DNA of 64,000 nt, taken from contig NC_050102.1 in assembly GCF_902167145.1 (NCBI RefSeq), positions 5,952,850 to 6,016,849 of the forward strand, written 5' to 3'. Both the position numbers and the translations under genes were made by a program. The stretch is from Zea mays (taxonomy: Eukaryota > Streptophyta > Magnoliopsida > Poales > Poaceae). The stretch's first letter is position 1. Every line of letters begins with the position of its first letter. The notes under the pieces are model-generated. The model was given only the letters and a program-made list of their open reading frames with translations. It did no database searches and was not told the origin of the DNA. Below, in pieces: positions 57,276 through 64,000 of this stretch.

Positions 57276-58514
57276 GCGAATATACTCGCCCGCGGCTTCC
57301 TTCCTCCTCCTTTCTCTGCTCTCGCTGTCTCCTCTCTATCGCGCCCACCGCCTCCTCCCTGCGCGCCCGCCGCCGCTCCGCGCCATCGCCGGCTCGCCGC
57401 CCGCCGTGCCGTCGCCGGCCGCGTCCGCCCACGCCAGCGCCCGCCACGGCCGCCGCCCGCCGTGCCCGCCGCGGCCGCCCTCGCCAGCGCCCGCGCCCGC
57501 CGCGGCCTCCCTCGCTGGCGCCCGCGCCCTCGCCGGCGCCCGCCCGTCCGCCCGCGCCCTAGTGAGTGTATGAATCATTTTTATTGTAGTTGTATAGCTA
57601 GTAGATTTGTTTGGTGGAGCGATTAGAATGGAATCAACTAGCTACTAGAATTGTATAGTGACCTTGCTCAAATGAACTAGAGCGAGTGCTTGTAGTGTTT
57701 TATTAGGATTTTCTATTGTATTAACCGCTTGATTTAGTGTTGTCAAATTTGTAGAAGAATTTTTTTGGCTATTCACACCTCTCTAGCCATCTAGATCCTC
57801 ACAACTATTTAGCACTTGCCCTAAGTTTAGGCCTGCTGCTTAGTGAGATTTCCATACCCTTGCCACCTAGTGCTTCCATGTACCATTGCTTGTACACTAG
57901 GGCTTGTAGTCCTATAAGATCCTATGAAATGTGGTGAGGTCATTAAGCGTGTACAAAATGAAATGTGTGGCCAACAACGTATTGGTCAAATACATGATAA
58001 TAAAGATAATGGAAAGAGATCCGAAAGAAGACTACCATGAAGACTCACTTGCGCATAATAAAGTGTTTTTTTTCAATCTACTGATCAAGGCACGTGTCCC
58101 TATTCACTTTTCTCAATCTACCAGGAAAGGAGATAGATGCTCTATGCTGAACTCTTCTACTATGTTTTATATATAGGCACGCACACACATATCAATTATC
58201 AAATAAAAGTCAGACTTGGAATCGAGTGCCGGTGATGTGAATTTTTTGTTGACAGGCATGTATTTTTTGCAGAGGTCTTCCTAGCCGCTGCGGGTCTGCC
58301 TGCACCGTGTCGCGTCGCCACTGCACCGACCCGCCACAGCCCCACTAGTCTGACTCCACCGCCACCCTAGGTATAACCTCTATTTCCGCATCATGGTCGT
58401 AGATCACGTAACCCAGTTAGGCATCTCCCGTTCGAAAGAGATACGGTGTAGATATACAGATCTTTGCATATCTACAAATGTATCAGTTTCGAATTGTCCA
58501 CGTTTTTTGGACAG
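57276..58514 (+). other. CACTA 5' leader and intronic region
   Basis: A GC-rich stretch of CGCC/GCC repeats (57300-57560), then AT-rich DNA. Several overlapping frames over the GC-rich part are composition artefacts. Probably the first non-coding exon and intron of the transposase transcript. Confidence 0.45.
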
Positions 58515-58716
58515 CCCGCGGTTGCGTAGATGGTGTTAGTTTCCATGCTCTACTCCGGTCCGAGAAAGAGTTTCGGCGTCACCTCCCTGTTGTTCTCCGG
58601 ACAGTACACTCTCCCTGCCAGGACGTGTATCCGGAGAACAGCGGGGAGGTGCTGCCGAAATTCTATCTCGGATCGGAGTAGAGCATGGAAACTAACTCCA
58701 TCTACGCAACCGCGGG
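58515..58716. repeat. Hairpin with 87-nt arms upstream of the transposase ATG
   Basis: 58515-58601 pairs with 58630-58716 (79 of 87 positions complementary by my alignment) across a 28-nt loop. Both ends are CCCGCGGTTGCG/CGCAACCGCGGG. Lies about 100 bp before the Tnp2 ATG, probably in the leader. Confidence 0.9.
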
Positions 58717-58814
58717 TGGGATTAGGACCTATCCTCACCTATTAGAAGGTAGGAACGTAGTGTACATGCATTACATGTCTATATTAAACTATACTCGGTT
58801 ATATATGTTAGAGG

Positions 58815-61800
58815 ATGGAGGACCGTGAGTGGATGTACACGGGCCGCGTTCGACGTAATGATGTCACCCCAGAATGGATTAGGAAGACCGATGCTTTCGT
58901 GGAACGGGCATATGGCGAAGCTGCTAAAGGAGCTAGCCTAGTCCCTTGTCCGTGCAGCAAATGTGACAACCGGAAAAGAAAACCAAAGAAGGCCATGGTA
59001 GAACATATTTGGAAGAATGGATTTACGCCGGACTATACTCGGTGGATCTTCCATGGTGAAGCGCATCGCACGAGAGAGGAGGTGGTGAGACAACGCGTCG
59101 AGGATTACGATGCTGATGCCGGGGTAGGAGACATGTTGAACGACTATCACGAGGCACAGTTCGCCGAAGGACGTACGGAGGACGAGCCAGAGGCGACCGC
59201 AAAGACATTCTACGACATGTTTGACGCGGCACAGAAACCCCTTCACGGCAAGACAAAGGTTTCTCAACTGGATGCCATTGGGCGTATAATGGCGTTCAAG
59301 TCGCAGTATAGCATGAGTCGAGACGCATTCGATGGTTTGTTGACAGTTATTGGCAGCCTGCTTCCGGAGGATCACGTTCTGCCAAAGAGCATGTACGAGG
59401 CACAGAAACTCCTTCGTGCACTCAAGATGACGTATGAGCAGATACATGCTTGTCCGAAGGGCTGCGTCCTATTTAGGAAAGAACACACTGAGGCAAAGTA
59501 CTGTCCGAAGTGTAAATCATCTAGGTTCATGGAGGTAGACTCTGGTGATGGACAGAAGAGGCAGCTCGACATCCCCGTGACAATCCTACGCCACCTTCCG
59601 TTCATACCGAGGATCCAGCGTCTATACATGACAGAGGAATCCACGAAACAGATGACATGGCACAAAAAAGGCAAACGATACAATCCTGACAAGATGGTTC
59701 ACGCATCCGATGGTGAAGCATGGACCCACTTTGATGCCATTCACCATGAGAAAGCCAAAGAGGCTCGTAATGTTCGTGTTGCGCTGGCCACAGATGGGTT
59801 CAATCCCTATGGAATGACCGCTGCCCCATACACATGTTGGCCCGTGTTCGTTATCCCCATCAATCTCCCCCCCGGCGTATGCTTTCAAAGACAGAACATA
59901 TTCGTGTCGTTGATAATTCCTGGACACCCGGGGAATAAAATGGGCGTGTACATGGAGCCTTTGATTGATGAATTGGTCCGTGCTTGGGAGGAAGGGGTAT
60001 GGACGTACGACCGAGCTACGAAGACAAACTTCAAAATGCATGTTTGGTACCAGTACTCCATGCATGACTTTCCGGCGTATGGGCTATTTTGCGCCTGGTG
60101 TGTTCACGGTAAGTTCCCATGCCCAGTTTGCAAGGAAGCTCTTAGGTTCATTTGGTTGAAGAAGGGTGGCAAATATTCGTCATTCGATAAACATCGACAA
60201 TTTCTCCCTCCTGACCATGCATTCCGACTAGACATCAAGAACTTTACGAAAGGTGTCGTGGTGACAGACCGCCCACCTGCAATGATGACTGGTGCCGAAG
60301 TTCGTGAACAGATAGATGGTCTCGTGGCCAACCCAGAAGGTGGTTTTGTGGGATATGGTGAGCAACATATGTGGACACATAAGTCGGGCTTGACTCGGCT
60401 CCCCTATTATGATGACCTGCTCCTTCCACACAACATTGACGTGATGCACACTGAAAAGAATGTCGCCGAGGCACTTTGGGCGACAATTATGGAGATTCCT
60501 GATAAGTCAAAGGATAACGTAAAGGCAAGAGTGGATCTGGCAGAGTTATGTGATAGACCAAACCAAGAGATGAAGCCGCCTAGTGGTGGTAAGACATGGA
60601 GAAGGCCTAAGGCCGATTTCGTCCTGAGCAGGGCCCAGAGGAAGGAAGTACTACAATGGATCAAGATGTTAATGTTCCCTGATGGGTATGCAGCTAACCT
60701 TAGTAGGGGGGTGAACTTATCTACCCTGCGAGTCTTAGGGATGAAGAGTCATGACTTCCACATATGGATTGAACGAATTCTTCCGGCGATGGTTCGAGGC
60801 TATGTCCCTGAGCATGTCTGGCTAGCGCTTGCAGAGTTGAGCTATTTCTTCCGCCAGCTTTGTGCAAAAGAGTTAGCTCGGACCATGATTGCAGACTTGG
60901 AAAGGATGGCACCCGTGTTACTGTGTAAGCTGGAGAAGATCTTTCCACCCGACTTCTTCAATCCGATGCAGCATTTGATTATTCATCTCCCGTATGAGGC
61001 ACGAATGGGGGGGCCCGTGCAGGGACGTTGGTGCTATCCAATCGAGAGATGTCTAAAGAGTATCCGAAAGAAATGTAGAAATAAATGCAAAATCGAGGCT
61101 TCCATTGCAGAGGCATACATACTGGAGGAGGTGTCAAACTTCACAACAACTTACTATGGTGACAAACTGCCGAGCGTGCATAATCCACCCCCTCGTTACA
61201 ATGATGGCGGCAATGAATCGAACCTCAGCATTTTTCGAGGGCAACTCGGAAGCGCGAGTGGTTCGACCACCAAGACCCTGAGACATGAAGAGTGGCGCCA
61301 TATCATGCTATATGTATTGACCAACCTTGAAGAGGTGACGCCATACATGGAGCAATTTCTTCATGAATTCTGGCGTCGATCAAGGGACCCAACTCCACAG
61401 GAATATGATACCCTTCTTAGAAAGGGTGCGGGAAATGGATTGCCCGATTTCATTTCCTGGTTTAAACATAAGGTACGTGCTTAGTTTGTTATTCCAAGTT
61501 GCTCTTACGTGCGAATAATATAACAATCTAGCGTGTTTGAACTTGCAGGGCCAAAGAGAGCCGTCTATGAGTGCCGAGTTGAGACAAGTAGCCAATGGCT
61601 TTGCCTATAGGGTCAGGAAATTTTCTGGGTATGACGTCAATGGATACCGTTTTCGCACAACAAGCTACGACCAAAGTCGGCCCAATCGAAAAACCACGTG
61701 TTCTGGAGTCTTTACGCCCGGGCTTGACGAGGTCGAGTATTATGGAACAATTGAAGAAATATATGAACTCAATTTTTATGGTTCCAAACCTCTTACTCCA

Positions 61801-62328
61801 GTGATATTCAAATGTCATTGGTTTGACCCTGAAGTTACGAGACGGACACATTCTAATCTTGGGCTAGTCGAAATTCGACAGGATTCCACCTTACCAGGAG
61901 ACGATGTCTATATTGTGGCCCAACAGGCCACACAAGTGTATTATCTTCCATATGCGTGCCAAACGAAACAACATCTTAAGGGTTGGGATGTTGTGTATAA
62001 GGTATCACCGCACGCTAAATTACCTGTTCCAAACGATGAAGATTATAACTTAGACCCGGACACATATGACGGAGAGTTCTTCCAAGAAGATGGGCTCGAA
62101 GGGCAATTTGAGATAGACTTAACCGAAGCGATCGGAATGGAAGTAGATATTGAAATGGTTGTTGATGACGAGGATGATGAGGTGCAAAATGAGAATGACT
62201 TAGAAATACTTGAAGGCAATGCCAATGACGAAATTACGCCTTCAGATGATGTTGACTATGAAATGGTTCATAGTGATGATGACACTTATGATCCGGCTAA
62301 CCCGGACACATATGAAGATTATTTTTAA
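58815..62328 (+). CDS. CACTA Tnp2-type transposase (En/Spm TnpD class)
   Basis: Two exons, 58815-61472 and 61549-62328, joined over a 76-bp GT..AG intron in phase 0, give 1145 residues with no break, the usual size of the family. The N-terminal transposase-associated domain (REWMYTGR.., Cys cluster PCPCSKCDN at about 43-51) is followed by the Transposase_21 domain (about 250-480, with HASDGEAWTHFD, ALATDGFNPYGMTAAPYTCWPV, DFPAYGLFCAWCVHGKFPCPVC). DUF4218 lies at about 640-770 (KSHDFHIWIERILPAMVRGYVP). Exon 2 carries DUF4216 (YYGTIEEIYELNFYG..VIFKCHWFD) and an acidic tail. It would bind and cut the CACTA ends in the nucleus together with the TnpA-type partner. Alternative upstream non-coding exons are likely. 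Confidence 0.93.
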
Positions 62329-62431
62329 TCGATGTAATGCTATATTTCATTTATTTTGCATATGTTTCTAAATACATATTTTTTTATCTGTGCTTAATTG
62401 TTTACTCTTAATTGCAGGTTGTTGGACAAAG

Positions 62432-64000
62432 ATGGTGGGCGGTGGGACGAGGACGAGGAGGGGGAGGGGGAGGGGGAGGAGGAGCACCCGTAGGACGGAG
62501 GAGGAGGCGCAGCAGGACGACGCCGTACAGCAGCAGGTGGAGCAGCAAGCCGCTGTCGATGCGGCGCAGCAGGACGACGACGACGACGCCGCTCAGCAGG
62601 ACATCTCAGGTTCTGGCTCCTCAGGTTCGAGGAGTATCTACCTGCGAGGTCCCACGAGCCTACCTAAGCGACCCATACTTCGTGACAGACGTCCGCTGAT
62701 ACGACCCGATGGAGAGAGGTAGGTAACTTTAGATGTTGTTGCTGCTTTTTCATATTATATGTTCAAATTAATAATAGAAACTAATACTTCATCTTAATCA
62801 CTTCGACAGGTCTTGGATGGTTTTGGAGACTGCAGGGGGTCACGACCGCAACCCCAATGGCATCCTCGGCCTTCTATGCCGGGAACACTTTCCTGGACTT
62901 GTCGAGTACGCCGGAGTGACGAGCCCAGCATACACCTTCGACCACTACGCCGTCGCCCCTGATGCAGTAGATCGGGACGGCAGACAATTCAACAACAAGG
63001 CGGAGCGGGTGAAGCAAGAGCTGTGGGTAAGTCTTCCTCGCACTATATTGTTTAATAAGTCGCATTTGTTGCATATTCTTGAAATAATGTATGGATACAT
63101 CGTCTTTGTATGTAGGATTTCTTCAGGTGCGATGCTGGATACGAGGCCAGGGCGGATGTGGTGTCTACGACGTGCTGTAAGAAGCTCGTCGTGGACATGC
63201 ACTACGAGGCGCGCATCCAGGCCATCGTCACTTACCACGGCTCCGTCCTTGGGGAGAAGGTGAACAAGAAGGACGCCCGAACCATGTCATTGACTGCGGA
63301 CCAGTACTTGCAGGTAAATACAAAACTTTATTATTGGTACTAAATATGCTTATTCTTATCTTCTGATATGCGGTGTACTTATATTTTTTTAGATGATTCC
63401 TCATTGGTGCGCCGCGCATCCTGAGTGCTGGGAGAAGATGGTGCAGAGGTGGTGCTCGGCTGAGTGGGACGAGGCGCACAACGCTAGCCGGGAACGACGT
63501 TTGCTGATGCAAGGTCCCTCCCACCATCAAGGCAGCCGCAGCCTGGGCAAATACGCGGAAGCATGGGTACGCGCTCTTTTTTATTTAGGTATATAACTTT
63601 CGATTAGACATGATTTCTAACCATATCGTTGGTTTTCTCGCAGTCGGCGGCACATGGTGGCGCGCCTTGCTCCACGTTCTCGGCATATGCCATGGCCCAC
63701 AAGGGGAAGGCGACGTCCGACGTCACCTACAACCCGGATGACGGGCCCGAGGCGTACACCAACCCCGCCATCCACAGCCGACTCAGTGAGTACACCGCCA
63801 TGGCCAAGGAGGTCCATGGGCCAGATTACGATCCGAGGACCGAGGACATCGACGGAGATGTCCTCATGAGGGTCGGAGGAGGCAAGAGGCATGGGCGGTA
63901 CTGGATTGCTGACGGGGCAATCGACTCGTCCTCCACTCCCACTCTCTCTCAGGTGCGAGCAAGGAGCACGAGCGCGAGCCCAGCCATACGACCTCGGCAG
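62432..64000 (+). CDS. CACTA TnpA-type protein (Transposase_24-like), partial
   Basis: Exons 62432-62718, 62810-63026, 63116-63313, 63393-63566 and 63644 onward join with GT..AG introns and consistent phases. The gene continues past the edge. The N-terminus is Arg/Gly-rich then Gln/Asp-rich with a Ser-Gly linker. The conserved part includes LGLLCREHFPGLVEYAG, DFFRCDAGYEARADVV, WCAAHPECWEKMVQRWCSAEWDE and VHGPDYDPRTEDIDGDVLMRVGGGKRHG, as in the plant Ptta/En/Spm family. It presumably binds the TTTGCCGAGTG arrays and works with the upstream transposase. The last exon may end at a GT near 63953. In classical En/Spm the two proteins come from one alternatively spliced transcript; here the two are in tandem, 103 bp apart. 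Confidence 0.85.

Larger units (their letters stand above)
55840..64000 (+). mobile_element. CACTA transposon, apparently autonomous, running off the right edge
   Basis: Begins CACTACCGGAATTCGCGCC after CAC (55837-55839, possible 3-bp target copy). Subterminal arrays of TTTGCCGAGTG/CACTCGGCAAAG flank a large inverted repeat (55857-57275), followed by a GC-rich leader, a second hairpin (58515-58716), an open Tnp2-type transposase gene (58815-62328) and an open TnpA-type gene (62432 to the edge). No stop or frameshift is seen in either gene. The 3' end lies outside the window. Confidence 0.9.

Noticed and set aside
57016..57626. Overlapping frames over the GCC-rich CACTA leader
   Set aside because: Open in several frames because of base composition, precede the true transposase ATG and resemble no family.

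Overview
The window reads as a repeat-rich grass genome, almost certainly maize (Zea mays) or another Zea. The evidence is a nested stack of LTR retrotransposons whose LTR starts, primer-binding sites and coding motifs resemble, from memory, the maize Huck, Opie/Ji and Grande families, together with PIF/Harbinger, CACTA and Stowaway DNA transposons. No database search was possible, so family names are recognition calls. Boundaries marked by TG..CA ends and target-site duplications (TSDs) were read directly from the sequence.

Layout. Positions 1-647 are a flank of unclear origin. Positions 648-42965 are one PIF/Harbinger transposon (TSD TTA) swollen from about 5.3 kb to 42.3 kb by four LTR retrotransposons. 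Element A (Huck-like gypsy, 2512-15758, TSD CATAT) splits its transposase exon. Element B (a gag-only gypsy, 18772-42545, TSD AGAAC) sits downstream of its second gene. Each LTR of B has itself been hit: the left by element C (Opie/Ji-like copia, 18858-28338, TSD AACAT), the right by element D (Grande-like, pol-less, 34199-41662, TSD CCGGA/CCCGA). LTR identity gives the order Harbinger first, then B, then A and D, with C very recent.

Positions 42969-44102 show nothing recognisable. Positions 44103-52333 hold decayed CACTA pieces: a 5' end of one family, transposase and TnpA remnants, and a 3' end of another family, interrupted by a minus-strand chromovirus-type gypsy fragment with a roughly 3.5 kb LTR (about 45971-50454). 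A Stowaway-like MITE lies at 53108-53401.

The only convincing host gene is a single-C2H2 zinc-finger EAR repressor on the minus strand (54899-55525). A CACTA element begins 315 bp upstream of its ATG and runs off the right edge (55840 to beyond 64000). That element looks autonomous: it has an open two-exon Tnp2-type transposase (1145 aa) and an open multi-exon TnpA-type gene. Its 5' part carries two striking inverted repeats, a hairpin of about 1 kb (centre near 56581) and a shorter one with 87-nt arms (58515-58716).

How the parts work together: A, B and D are broken, C is near-intact, and the Harbinger transposase has lost its expected catalytic glutamate and carries frame damage. Many of the nonsense codons look like C-to-T changes expected from cytosine methylation. 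The best leads are the two CACTA hairpins beside a transcription-factor promoter, the antisense multi-exon gene carried by D, and the four-level nesting.
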